DNA of 64,000 bases from Novosphingobium sp. KA1 (lineage in GTDB: Bacteria; Pseudomonadota; Alphaproteobacteria; Sphingomonadales; Sphingomonadaceae). The notes below the pieces were generated by a model. It was not told the origin of the DNA, ran no database searches, and worked only from the letters and a program-made list of their open reading frames with translations. Where the stretch lies: assembly GCF_017309955.1 (NCBI RefSeq), contig NZ_CP021248.1, forward strand, positions 496,001 to 560,000, given 5' to 3'. Position numbers and translations under genes: made by a program. Below are positions 33,512 to 42,010 of this stretch, piece after piece. Each line of letters opens with the position of its first letter. Position 1 is the first letter of the stretch.

Positions 33512-33922
33512 ATGCCGCTTCAGGCGATGCCCACTGCACGCGATCCCTCGGTGCTTGCGACGATCAAGCTGATGTCGGGGAGACGGATAGAAATGCAACG
33601 GCGTACCGAAAAGATTACGCAGGAAGACTTCGCCGCTCGTGTCGGAATCGGCGCGCGCTGGCTGCGCGAGATCGAGGCCGGCAACCCCAAGTCGCGGCTC
33701 GACGATCACTTCCGCTGCGCGCATGCCCTGGGGCTTTCGACCGGGCATCTCGTCATTCCGCTGCTGTTCATGGAACATCAGCGGGTCTTTCCCCGCGGCT
33801 TACTCGAAGGAGACCTCTCGAAGCTCGAAACCGTCTGCATAGATGCCATTGCCCGGCATAACCTCGACACGCTCTCGCACCAGCTCTTCGCACGCGATGC
33901 CGACCACACGCCCGACGACTGA
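33512..33922 (+). CDS. XRE-family helix-turn-helix regulator
   Basis: A 136-aa regulator starting MPLQAMPTARDPSVLATIKL at 33512, with AGGGAG 9-10 bp upstream; the frame is open to an upstream TTG. The HTH spans about residues 30-70 (KITQEDFAARVGIGARWLRE, IEAGNPKSRLDDHF). The remaining C-terminus is short and helical. It lies 3 bp before the GntR gene, so the pair is cotranscribed. A palindrome shared with the lasso promoter precedes it, suggesting that it or GntR binds both sites. Confidence 0.85.
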   Translation: MPLQAMPTARDPSVLATIKLMSGRRIEMQRRTEKITQEDFAARVGIGARWLREIEAGNPKSRLDDHFRCAHALGLSTGHLVIPLLFMEHQRVFPRGLLEGDLSKLETVCIDAIARHNLDTLSHQLFARDADHTPDD

Positions 33923-33925
33923 ACG

Positions 33926-34558
33926 ATGATGTCGCCGGGAACCCGCCAGGGTGAGAAAGTCTATGCGGACCTTAAGGAAGCCGTGCTTTCGGGGCGCTAT
34001 GCGTCCGACACGGAGCTGTCTATTGCGGCTATCGCCGAGGATATCGGGGCCAGCGGCTCACCGGTCCGCGATGGTCTTCATCGCCTTTACGGCGAGCGGC
34101 TCCTGCAGATGGGCCCGCATCGAGGATTTAGAGTGCCCAGCTGGAGTGCCGATGCGCTCAGAGATTGCTACACATGGCATGGTCATCTCATGCGCATGGC
34201 CATCAAGGCGATCGGACCAAAGGCGCTCCGCGAACCGGTGGCGCCCGAGGGATGGCTGACCGATTACAGCACTCCCGATCGCATCGTCGCGACCGCGGAG
34301 CGCATGTTTCTCACGCTGGCGAACAGGTCCTCTTCCAACGAGCTCGTGGCCGCTGTCGTCAATGCGGGCGAGCGTTTGCGCACTATCCGACTCGTCGAAA
34401 CAGAACGCTGGTCGGACTGCGGCGACGAGCTTGTCTCTGCCAATGTATTGGCAAGATTTGAGCCCGGAAGCAGGCTACTGGAGGCTATCTGGAACTACCA
34501 CCGTCGCCGAATTCGGGCTGCGAATATGCTTTCTGAATCGCTAAAATCGCGGTTATAA
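33926..34558 (+). CDS. GntR-family regulator of the lasso-peptide locus
   Basis: A 210-aa protein with an N-terminal winged helix of the GntR type (GEKVYADLKEAVLSGRYASD, then AAIAEDIGASGSPVRDGLHR and LYGERLLQMGPHRGFRV) and a small helical C-terminal domain resembling a shortened FCD domain. GntR genes are known beside some alphaproteobacterial lasso-peptide clusters. It ends 166 bp before the precursor gene, with the shared palindrome in between. Likely controls the precursor and B/C genes; its ligand is unknown. Confidence 0.82.
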   Translation: MMSPGTRQGEKVYADLKEAVLSGRYASDTELSIAAIAEDIGASGSPVRDGLHRLYGERLLQMGPHRGFRVPSWSADALRDCYTWHGHLMRMAIKAIGPKALREPVAPEGWLTDYSTPDRIVATAERMFLTLANRSSSNELVAAVVNAGERLRTIRLVETERWSDCGDELVSANVLARFEPGSRLLEAIWNYHRRRIRAANMLSESLKSRL

Positions 34559-34630
34559 AGCTGAAATCACTACATTAAATGACGGCCAATGCGTGCGAAA
34601 GATTATTTCGCAATATTGGTCGTTTATTAG

Positions 34631-34645
34631 TTTCACCATGAAAGC
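34631..34645. promoter_or_regulatory. Palindromic operator candidate, copy 2 (lasso promoter)
   Basis: TTTCACCATGAAAGC, identical over 15 bases to 33405-33419. The symmetric part is TTTCA-CCA-TGAAA. It lies about 80 bp before the precursor start and a short way upstream of an AT-rich TATATT stretch (about 34659) that could be a -10 box. Confidence 0.7.
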
Positions 34646-34687
34646 AAAAGAGGCTGAATATATTAGGGTTCCGGCATAGCCTTTCTG

Positions 34688-34708
34688 TCGCCACGAACAG
34701 TGTGGCGA
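34688..34708 (+). promoter_or_regulatory. Stem-loop in the leader of the lasso precursor gene
   Basis: TCGCCAC at 34688-34694 and GTGGCGA at 34702-34708 form a 7-bp stem with a 7-base loop. It sits directly before the strong AAGGAGG ribosome site (34713-34719) of the precursor gene, leaving that site free. It may protect the message end. Confidence 0.45.
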
Positions 34709-34724
34709 ATAGAAGGAGGTAAGT

Positions 34725-34859
34725 ATGGAACGCGAATACGAAGCCACCGATGATGGTGTCGTCGAACTGGGTGTCGGCTCCGAACTGACGAACGGAGTTG
34801 GTCGAGGCGGTATCGACTCTCCGGATCGGCAGCCGCTGACCGGGCTGCTCGACGACTGA
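34725..34859 (+). CDS. Lasso peptide precursor (sphingonodin-like)
   Basis: A 44-residue precursor. The leader, MEREYEATDDGVVELGVG then SELTN (23 aa), has the conserved Thr at the second-last position. The predicted core of 21 residues is GVGRGGID (macrolactam ring, Gly1 amine to Asp8 side chain) followed by the tail SPDRQPLTGLLDD. The GxGxGxxD ring and Asp-Asp end resemble sphingonodin II of other sphingomonads. AAGGAGG lies 5 bp before the ATG. The B and C genes follow in the same direction. Cleavage and ring closure are inferred from the family; the gene is too short for normal gene finders. Confidence 0.9.
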   Translation: MEREYEATDDGVVELGVGSELTNGVGRGGIDSPDRQPLTGLLDD

Positions 34860-34867
34860 AGCATCTG

Positions 34868-34896
34868 CCTGGCCCGACCGATTAGGCCGGGCCAGG
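34868..34896 (+). terminator. Hairpin between lasso precursor and B gene (attenuator candidate)
   Basis: CCTGGCCCG at 34868-34876 and CGGGCCAGG at 34888-34896 form a perfect 9-bp GC-rich stem with an 11-base loop. No T-tract follows (TATTCC), so it should be a partial stop or an RNA-stability element. It would give more precursor than enzyme, as is common between A and B genes of proteobacterial lasso loci. Confidence 0.65.
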
Positions 34897-34917
34897 TATT
34901 CCGTATCAGGTGAAGAA

Positions 34918-35589
34918 ATGCCGAGTGTTAGATTGAAAACTGACGTGGGTTATTGCGACAGCGGCGGGAAGATGATTTTCCTGGATGCGCTCCACGACCG
35001 ATATTTCTCAGTCACTCCCGCAATTGCGACGTTAGTTCGAAGCGTTTCATCAGGCGACGTTTTGAATGTCGCACAGCAGAACCTCCTGCTTCGTACGGGC
35101 CTATTTGAGATCGGCGAAACCGCGCAGGCAAGCAATTGTGCGCCATGTAATGTTGGCGTCGTCAGCGTGATGAGTGCCGCTCAGCATGTGGCAAAGCCGC
35201 GCCTGCGAAATGGCGTGAACTGGACGCTCGCGACCCTATCCTTGGCGTTATTTCATAACGTAGCGAGGCGGCTGCCTCTGCGTAGATCTCTGGCATTGGC
35301 AAAGGCATTGTCCCGCAGTTCGCTCGCGCGCCTGCTGCTTAAAGACCCGAACAGCATCCTGGTAGCATTCGACCGCGCGCTCCTTCTATTCCCCAGAAAG
35401 GATCGATGCCTGCCGGACGCTCTCGCCTTGTACCCACTGCTTAAATGTCAGAACCCGGCCACTCGAATAGTCTTCGGTGTGCGGACAGATCCCTTCCAGG
35501 CGCATTGCTGGGTTCAGATAGGCGCCATAGCAATCCAGCAAGACATCGAAGTCGTTCGGTCGTTCCAACCGATACTGGCCATCGCATGA
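34918..35589 (+). CDS. Lasso peptide B enzyme: RRE domain fused to leader peptidase
   Basis: A 223-aa protein. Residues 1-75 form a PqqD-like RiPP recognition element (LKTDVGYCDSGGKMIFLDAL, then HDRYFSVTP) that binds the leader. The C-terminal half is the transglutaminase-like cysteine protease, with Cys164 (KDRCLPDALALYPLL), His196 (FQAHCWVQIG) and a probable Asp209. It cuts the precursor so that Gly1 is freed for cyclisation. AGGTGAAG precedes the ATG, and its stop overlaps the C gene by ATGA. Single-chain B proteins are the rule in proteobacteria. Confidence 0.92.
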   Translation: MPSVRLKTDVGYCDSGGKMIFLDALHDRYFSVTPAIATLVRSVSSGDVLNVAQQNLLLRTGLFEIGETAQASNCAPCNVGVVSVMSAAQHVAKPRLRNGVNWTLATLSLALFHNVARRLPLRRSLALAKALSRSSLARLLLKDPNSILVAFDRALLLFPRKDRCLPDALALYPLLKCQNPATRIVFGVRTDPFQAHCWVQIGAIAIQQDIEVVRSFQPILAIA

Positions 35590-37271
35590 ACACCTCCTTT
35601 TCCTTCTGCCGTCGTCTGGGCGCGGATACGTCGGGAGGCGAAATGCACTCTGCGGACGCGCCGTCTCTAGAGGGAATAGACCATAGTTCTGATATTCGAG
35701 TCTGCGTCTTGGGGCGTGGGAATTGTGTAGTAGTCGGAGATTGTTTCCCGGACGTCCTCGATACGTCGGACGTCTGTCACGATCCGGTCCAAAAGGTGAA
35801 AGCGTTGGCCGGTCAACATTGGGGTCGCTTCGTTGTCATCGCGTATAGCTCTTGCACAAGATCGCTTGTAATATATCGCGACCCATCGGGAATGGTGCCT
35901 TGCTACTATAAAATTTTTCAAGACTATGTGATGCTGAGTTCAGCAATTCCAAAATCTCCGCGATCAAGCGCCGGCCGTCTATCCCTCAACTGGAATGCCA
36001 TAGCTCATCATCTCGTGTTTCCGCATTTACCCCAGCGGCAAACATGCCTGGACGGTATATGCGAGGTTTTGCCAGGAGAACTGGTAATTATCCGCGATGA
36101 AGCCGCGCACCATGAGTTGATTTGGAAGCCCTCTCACTATGTCGGAGACAATCGCTCCTGCAATGTCTCAGAAGCGCGGGACAAGTTAGGCGCCGTCCTC
36201 AAGGATACGTTGGAAACATGGTGCAGTCGGTATCCTTGTCCTTTGATATCTGCGTCTGGTGGCTTCGATTCTTCAACGGTCGCCAGTCTCGCCAGAAGCT
36301 TTGGTTCCATCAAGCTCATAAACTTCTACACGGAATCGCTCAGGGGGGACGAGAGAGCCTATGCATCCACGCTTGCAGACTATCTTGGTGAAGACCTCAA
36401 TACTGCGATTTGCCGGGCTGACGATGTTGAGGTTCAGAAGAACCTTTCGGCCTTTCGTCCGTGCCCTTCAGCCCGCACTTTTACGCAGACTTTTGACAAA
36501 GCAGCGAGGGCCTATGCCGACGCGGTCAACGCCAGCGCCCACTTTTCTGGTGGGGGTGGAGATAACGTCTTTGGAAAACTGCATTCGGCCTACCCCCTCG
36601 CGGATCTCTTTAAACAAAAGGGATTCTGTAAGGATCTCTGGCCGACTTTGCTCGATATCTGTCATGTCACCGGCGCACCGCTGACGGGGGCCCTTCGTCA
36701 GGTTGTAGGTTCGTTGACTGGCGTCAGGAGCCCGTCGTCCTGGACCATGCACCCCGAGTTATTGAGAGCCGATATTGTCTCTTCGATATCAGAGAATCTG
36801 CATCCCTGGGTTACAGACGTCGCCAGCGAAGCTCCCGGTAAGCGGCAACTTGTCAGAAATATAGCGCGCGCAACCGCGCTCACGGGCTATCTTAATATTC
36901 TTGACGATCGACCAACAGTTTATCCGCTTTTATCGCAACCCATCATCGAACTATCCTTGTCATTCCCGACTTGGCTGTGGGTCGCCGGGGGGGCTGACCG
37001 AGCCATCGCGCGCATGGCGATGCGCTCTTCCTTGCCGGCCCAAATCCTTGATCGGAAGGGGAAGGGCGCTTTTGATGGGTTGGTCTACCAAATCTTGAGC
37101 CAAAACTGGGACCAAATTTTTGATGACCTCGAAGGTGGCCTACTCGCCGATCACGGGTTACTTGACATTGAGGAAATGAGGGCCATTCGTCGCAATCGGC
37201 TCGAAGCCAAATTCATGTCGAACATTCTTCATATCCATGAGACAGAAGTCTGGTGCAGATCCTGGGCGTGA
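35586..37271 (+). CDS. Lasso peptide macrolactam synthetase (C enzyme, Asn-synthetase-like)
   Basis: A 561-aa protein starting MNTSFSFCRRLG at the ATGA overlap with B. The N-terminal glutaminase-like domain (residues 30-190) lacks the N-terminal catalytic Cys. The C-terminal synthetase domain has the pyrophosphate loop SASGGFDSS (222-230) and a second motif SGGGGDNVF (321-329). It adenylates the Asp8 side chain of the core so that the Gly1 amine can close the ring. It is likely to work in a complex with B. Its stop codon lies in a hairpin shared with the convergent isopeptidase gene. Confidence 0.93.
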   Translation: MNTSFSFCRRLGADTSGGEMHSADAPSLEGIDHSSDIRVCVLGRGNCVVVGDCFPDVLDTSDVCHDPVQKVKALAGQHWGRFVVIAYSSCTRSLVIYRDPSGMVPCYYKIFQDYVMLSSAIPKSPRSSAGRLSLNWNAIAHHLVFPHLPQRQTCLDGICEVLPGELVIIRDEAAHHELIWKPSHYVGDNRSCNVSEARDKLGAVLKDTLETWCSRYPCPLISASGGFDSSTVASLARSFGSIKLINFYTESLRGDERAYASTLADYLGEDLNTAICRADDVEVQKNLSAFRPCPSARTFTQTFDKAARAYADAVNASAHFSGGGGDNVFGKLHSAYPLADLFKQKGFCKDLWPTLLDICHVTGAPLTGALRQVVGSLTGVRSPSSWTMHPELLRADIVSSISENLHPWVTDVASEAPGKRQLVRNIARATALTGYLNILDDRPTVYPLLSQPIIELSLSFPTWLWVAGGADRAIARMAMRSSLPAQILDRKGKGAFDGLVYQILSQNWDQIFDDLEGGLLADHGLLDIEEMRAIRRNRLEAKFMSNILHIHETEVWCRSWA

Positions 37272-37291
37272 AATGAGGTCGCCATTTCACG
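37267..37291. terminator. Bidirectional terminator between the C gene and the isopeptidase gene
   Basis: CGTGAAATG at 37267-37275 and CATTTCACG at 37283-37291 make a perfect 9-bp stem with a 7-base loop. The stop codons of both convergent genes (37269-37271 and 37287-37289) are inside the stem, and a T-containing GCTTTAATT follows on the + strand. This compact arrangement can stop transcripts from both sides. Confidence 0.65.
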
Positions 37292-39320
37292 GCTTTAATT
37301 GCAGCTCGAGCCATTCGACGTTGCGATTGTAGATCGATTGGCGATGGCTGGGCCAAATTTTGATGTGGCCTTCATCCGGGTAGACAAACATGTCGACCGG
37401 CCATCCACGATGACGCAACTCTCGATAAGTACCCAACGCCATCCGATATTCCGCAGCGGACGCCTGGATGAGAATCGGGAGAATCTTGGGATTCAGAGCA
37501 TTGGCGAGGGATCCGGAGCGCCAGAAGGCCGCGCCGTTGGCGTTCGTGGCTGGATACCCCGCCTGTACATAATAGTCGTCCAGTGCAGATCCGGCGATTT
37601 CGAGCGCAAAAGGCCCTTCGCAACATGTACTGAGGATCGCAGCCGAAAACAGGGTGGAATGCGAGAGAGCAAATGTAGCGGTCACTGCGCCGTCGCTGAG
37701 ACCCGTAATGGCGACCTTCGTTGGATCGATGATTTTCTCGACGTCGAGCTGATGGATTATTCGCTCGAGGGAAGAGAGGTTACTGCGTCTGTCGGCAAAG
37801 TTGCGTAGGTTGAATTGGTTGAATTCATCCTCGCTACGTGGCGCCATGGTGTAGGCGAACCATGGAGGTCTGTTGAAACTCAACACGGCGAAACCACGCG
37901 CAGCCAGAGCCTGAATCGGATACTCATCACCAGTCCCACCACGTAGGAAGCCCTTCGAATCATATTGGACGATTACCAGTGGGAGGCGCCGATCCCCTTG
38001 ATATCCCGGCGGAAGGACGAGATCGCCAAAGGTGGAAATCCCAAAATCATTCGACCACTCCAGCCTGCGGACTGTACCCAGCGAGAATCTCTCGAAATCC
38101 GGATTGGGGTCGAAGATGCGGTGTCGAGCCCCATTTCGCGTCGAGATGGCGACCAGGGTGCGCGGCTTGGTGGCAGTCTCTTCCGCGCAAAGAAGGTCGC
38201 TATCGGCTAATTTGCATCCAAAGATCGAGTCTGCCGTGGCAAGCAATAACCGCGGGCTTCCGCGTCGGGGCATCCAGGCGTAGAACTCCGTCCGCCCGTC
38301 CGCCACACCGGCTCGGCGTTCGAAGTAAAGCGTTTGCCCATCCTTTGACCACCAGAGTCCTTGAACGTTCGAACATTTCGCCTGTGAACATGGCACTATT
38401 TGACCGTCCACACGAAGCGCCAGTGTTGGCTTCTCGCCGAAGATCTGACCAGACGAGGCAGACCAGGCGACGCTGTCGCCCGACGCGGAGACCGCATAGG
38501 CGACAGCTCCCTCCGGCCAGGTAGACCAAGGCCACAGTAATTGGACACTTTCCTTCGGCGGCGCAACTTCCGTTCCGTCCGCTGATCTGATCGCTTTGTG
38601 AACAAGAGGAACATCCGCCGAAATCAAGGGGCGGTCGCTGTATAGCGGTCGGAAGCGACTATCGTAGTGATATCCCTCACGACTCTCAGCCTCGATAGCT
38701 TTACGGGCGGCTGTTCTATCTGGACGACTCGAATAGAGAATTGTTGAGCCATCCAGCGCCCAGGCCAGCTCTTCAATATCGACATCAGACGTGGCCAAGC
38801 GATGCGTTGACCGATCTGCTAGGTCAAATCGCCAGATTTCTGAGCGGTCCAGGAAGTTTTTCGTGTAGGCGAGATTGGCGCCATCGGGCGACCATCTTAT
38901 CAAAATATTCTTGGGTATGCCTTTGGGGACCTCGGCTGCTCCATATGCGGTGCTGTAAGCCCCAACGATCTTTCCGCCATCATCAATGACAGTAGGAAAT
39001 CCGCCCCGCCTCGCAGGTGCAAGCACAATGGCCGTGCAATAGTCGTTCGTCGTTGAATCAGCTTGGCGAATTTGCAAGGCGATCCATTTTCCGTCGGAGG
39101 ATAGTTCAAAAGGTTCGGAAGTGATTCCTACCCCCAACTCGCCAAAATCCCGCAGACGAAGGAGATCATCCGAATTGATGGCGCGATGTTCCGAAGCTTC
39201 GGCTGCGGCTGGTCTTGGCAGCGTACAAGGCGTTACCTGGGCCTTGGCTTGGGAAATGTGGGCGCATGATGCGAGCGCCAAGACGCAACTCGCGTGGGCT
39301 GCGAAACGAGACCGTGTCAT
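37287..39320 (-). CDS. Lasso peptide isopeptidase (AtxE2 family, prolyl-oligopeptidase fold)
   Basis: A 677-aa exported protein (signal peptide ending near ISQAKAQ). A beta-propeller region (residues 80-400) is followed by an alpha/beta-hydrolase domain. Catalytic Ser542 lies in TGLSDGAVTA and His652 in YPDEGHIKIW. Glu624 (IQASAAEYRMAL) sits at almost the same spacing as the third residue of AtxE2's Ser-Glu-His triad. Such enzymes open the isopeptide bond of the threaded peptide after import. The gene lies 43 bp after the TonB receptor and is probably cotranscribed with it. It should act in the periplasm. Confidence 0.92.
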   Translation of the reverse strand: MTRSRFAAHASCVLALASCAHISQAKAQVTPCTLPRPAAAEASEHRAINSDDLLRLRDFGELGVGITSEPFELSSDGKWIALQIRQADSTTNDYCTAIVLAPARRGGFPTVIDDGGKIVGAYSTAYGAAEVPKGIPKNILIRWSPDGANLAYTKNFLDRSEIWRFDLADRSTHRLATSDVDIEELAWALDGSTILYSSRPDRTAARKAIEAESREGYHYDSRFRPLYSDRPLISADVPLVHKAIRSADGTEVAPPKESVQLLWPWSTWPEGAVAYAVSASGDSVAWSASSGQIFGEKPTLALRVDGQIVPCSQAKCSNVQGLWWSKDGQTLYFERRAGVADGRTEFYAWMPRRGSPRLLLATADSIFGCKLADSDLLCAEETATKPRTLVAISTRNGARHRIFDPNPDFERFSLGTVRRLEWSNDFGISTFGDLVLPPGYQGDRRLPLVIVQYDSKGFLRGGTGDEYPIQALAARGFAVLSFNRPPWFAYTMAPRSEDEFNQFNLRNFADRRSNLSSLERIIHQLDVEKIIDPTKVAITGLSDGAVTATFALSHSTLFSAAILSTCCEGPFALEIAGSALDDYYVQAGYPATNANGAAFWRSGSLANALNPKILPILIQASAAEYRMALGTYRELRHRGWPVDMFVYPDEGHIKIWPSHRQSIYNRNVEWLELQLKP

Positions 39321-39363
39321 GATGAAACTTTCGGGAGAGTGAGCGACCTGCCGGACTTGTTCG

Positions 39364-41925
39364 TTACCAGTCCTTCGAGAGTGTCAGGCTTATGAAGCGA
39401 CCAATGGCCGAGAAATTGGTCGAATCGTAGTTCACATAATCGAGGTAGCCGCTCGTCGGCGCCGCATAGGGCGGGCGCTGATTAAATATGTTCTGCACGC
39501 TGAGAAGAGCGCTCACGCCGTGGAATGGTCCTGCGGGGGTGGGAAGCTCATATCTGATCGATCCGTCAAATGTCGTTTGCGAGGAAATCTTGGCGACCGT
39601 CGTGGACCGCGTATCCTTCAGGCTGCTGATGTGATTGACATAAAGCATCGATGTGAAATTACCGTCGGTCCATCCGATGCTTCCGCGCGCCTTGAATCTT
39701 GGAGGATTAAAGATAATGCCCGCCATATCCAGCGCTGTGCTTTCGCTGGTCAATTTCTGTTTCGACCAGAGCCAGGCTCCATTGGCGTTCAGCAGCATTG
39801 CTGACTGAGTGCCAATATCGATCCGATAATCGGCGGTCAGGTCGATGCCATCGATTTTCTGTTTTGCAGCATTCACGTAGCGATTATTAAGGATCGCGAC
39901 GACATTATTCAGGCCATCGAGCGTCGTATAATTATAGAATAGGTCTGCATTGGCGATTGTTTGATCAACCAGCGTCTGACTGGGGTCATAGGTGACATAT
40001 TGCTCGTAATCCGGGTTAGACAGCGCCTGATAGACAGCCGTACCTGCTACTGGCTGCACGACGCGGTCCTTATACTGCACGTTGAAGTAGCTGACCTGAA
40101 GGTTGAAGCCCTTGATCCACTCTGGATGCACTGCGATGGAAGCAGACCAGGAAGTGGCTTTCTCAGGCTTTAGGTCCGCGTTGCCGCCAGACTCTATGAG
40201 CATTGTCGATCCGACGGGAAAGCGCGCTCCTCCAAATGTATCGGCAGTGTACAACTGGGCGTAAGTTGCAGCCCGAAGATCATTCAAGAGCGGGGCCTTG
40301 AATGATTTTCCCCATGACGTCTTTATGTCGATGGATGGGGAAACTCCATATACGACGCCAAACTTCGGCACGGCGACATTGGCAATGCCCGGATACCGTT
40401 CGTATCGCACGGCGGCGTTTGCTGAAAGGCTATGAAGGAGAAGGCCGCCTTGACCGGGCTCAACGAATGGCAACGACAGCTCAGAAAACGCATAATAGCT
40501 TTTGACCGACCCAGCGGAGTCGGCTCTCGATGCGGAGTACCGCGTGGAGGTATAATGATTATAGCGATAACCTCCACCCACAACGATGCCGATAGGATTA
40601 GCGATAATTCCCGGTATTCGCCCCGATACAAAGCCCTCGATATTGGCCAACTCGTTACAATAGCAGCCACGGATGCGGCTCGTCTGCGTGCCCTCGTACA
40701 GTCCTATTTGGTCGAACTTTGTGTCGCTCCGCCCATAGGTTCCCCCAAAGCTAAAATGCCAGTCGGGTGCTATTTTGATTTTAAGCGACGGGGATATCGA
40801 GTAGGACTCGGTTTCTGGAGAGTTCTGGTAAATATCCCCGTAAACCAATTCCTCCTGTTGAAACGACGTTCTGCGGCTGTAGGTGGCGTCGATTGAAATA
40901 TCGGCAATCGATCCAATTGACTGATGGCCGGATATGATTGCATTTGTTTGCTTGATTTCGGGATACAGGGTGGTCCCCTGCGGCATATACTGCGTGAAGC
41001 TGCGATCATGGCTGTATATTGCGGAATTATAGTCATGGCTGACAGCAGCCAGTACTGCGCCCGTTTGCCATGTCTTTCCTATCACGGCACTGTATTGCTG
41101 CTGAACATCGCCCCCCGATGTTGCTGCGCCTAGTCTTGCTACCAGGGTCGCTCCATCGAAATTACGCTTCAGTACGACATTCACCACACCGCCTACGGCA
41201 TCCGAACCATAAATGGCTGAAGCGCCGTCCGCGACGATATCGACGTGGTCAATAGCGGCAAGAGGAATGGTACTGACGTCTACGGCTTGTACCCTTGCAC
41301 CGTACGAAAGCCGATGACCGTTCATCAATGTGAGCGTTGCATCGCCTCCCAATCCTCGAAGATTGGGAGAAGAGCCGGAGCTCACATTGCCGTTACCGCT
41401 GCCGGTAGTGCCACTCATGACACCGGGGTTCTGGCCGCCGCTGAAATTTTGTGGGAGCGAACGCATCGCTTCACCCACGTCGGCTTGTCCTGCCAGCTTG
41501 ATCGTATCAGCGTCGAGTTTGATGGTAGGAGAGGAGGATTCCTCCGACGACAAGCGCGATCCGGTAACGATGATGTCATCACCGTTTCCCAATGTGCTCG
41601 TGGCTGTCGAGACTCTTCCCACACTGATGATTAATGCGCCGTCGATAACTTCGGCAGTCAGGGTGGAGCCTTTCAGCAATTGCTTTGCTGCCTGTGCCGG
41701 TGAAAATTGCCCCCTGAGTGGCTTTGAGGTCTTTCCCCGCAGTGGGTCGGCTGGAGCAGAAAATTCCAACCCACTTTGGCGGGCAATCGCTCGCAATGCC
41801 TCGGTGAGCGACTGCGCGGGTAAATCGAAATTCCGAACCTGATCGGCTTGCGCCATTGCAGATGTAGCGCCGATCAACGCATATGCGCAAACACCGACGA
41901 AAAAGCCGTTACGAACCACTCGCAT
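39364..41925 (-). CDS. TonB-dependent receptor/transducer with STN domain
   Basis: An 853-aa outer-membrane receptor. I chose the ATG at 41925 (MRVVRNGFFVGVCAYAL) because a GGGGGAT site precedes it and it gives a clean signal peptide. Residues about 30-105 form the STN signalling domain (FDLPAQSLTEALRAIARQSG), which contacts FecR. The plug domain follows (IIVTGSRLSSEESS, SPNLRGLGGDATLTLMNGHR, DGASAIYGSDAVGGVVNVVL) and then a beta-barrel ending in ISLTLSKDW. It probably imports the lasso peptide and signals its presence inwards. Confidence 0.93.
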   Translation of the reverse strand: MRVVRNGFFVGVCAYALIGATSAMAQADQVRNFDLPAQSLTEALRAIARQSGLEFSAPADPLRGKTSKPLRGQFSPAQAAKQLLKGSTLTAEVIDGALIISVGRVSTATSTLGNGDDIIVTGSRLSSEESSSPTIKLDADTIKLAGQADVGEAMRSLPQNFSGGQNPGVMSGTTGSGNGNVSSGSSPNLRGLGGDATLTLMNGHRLSYGARVQAVDVSTIPLAAIDHVDIVADGASAIYGSDAVGGVVNVVLKRNFDGATLVARLGAATSGGDVQQQYSAVIGKTWQTGAVLAAVSHDYNSAIYSHDRSFTQYMPQGTTLYPEIKQTNAIISGHQSIGSIADISIDATYSRRTSFQQEELVYGDIYQNSPETESYSISPSLKIKIAPDWHFSFGGTYGRSDTKFDQIGLYEGTQTSRIRGCYCNELANIEGFVSGRIPGIIANPIGIVVGGGYRYNHYTSTRYSASRADSAGSVKSYYAFSELSLPFVEPGQGGLLLHSLSANAAVRYERYPGIANVAVPKFGVVYGVSPSIDIKTSWGKSFKAPLLNDLRAATYAQLYTADTFGGARFPVGSTMLIESGGNADLKPEKATSWSASIAVHPEWIKGFNLQVSYFNVQYKDRVVQPVAGTAVYQALSNPDYEQYVTYDPSQTLVDQTIANADLFYNYTTLDGLNNVVAILNNRYVNAAKQKIDGIDLTADYRIDIGTQSAMLLNANGAWLWSKQKLTSESTALDMAGIIFNPPRFKARGSIGWTDGNFTSMLYVNHISSLKDTRSTTVAKISSQTTFDGSIRYELPTPAGPFHGVSALLSVQNIFNQRPPYAAPTSGYLDYVNYDSTNFSAIGRFISLTLSKDW

Positions 41926-42010
41926 TTCATCCCCCAATGCCTGGATGGCGCGTTGCGTGACGCGCATACAAAGCTTGACGGGAGAAATTCAGTGACGAGC
42001 ATTGCGACGA

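Noticed and set aside
34860..37271. A second lasso precursor gene near the cluster
   Set aside because: I looked for short frames with a Thr-x-Gly core start between 34.5 and 44 kb and found only the one at 34725.
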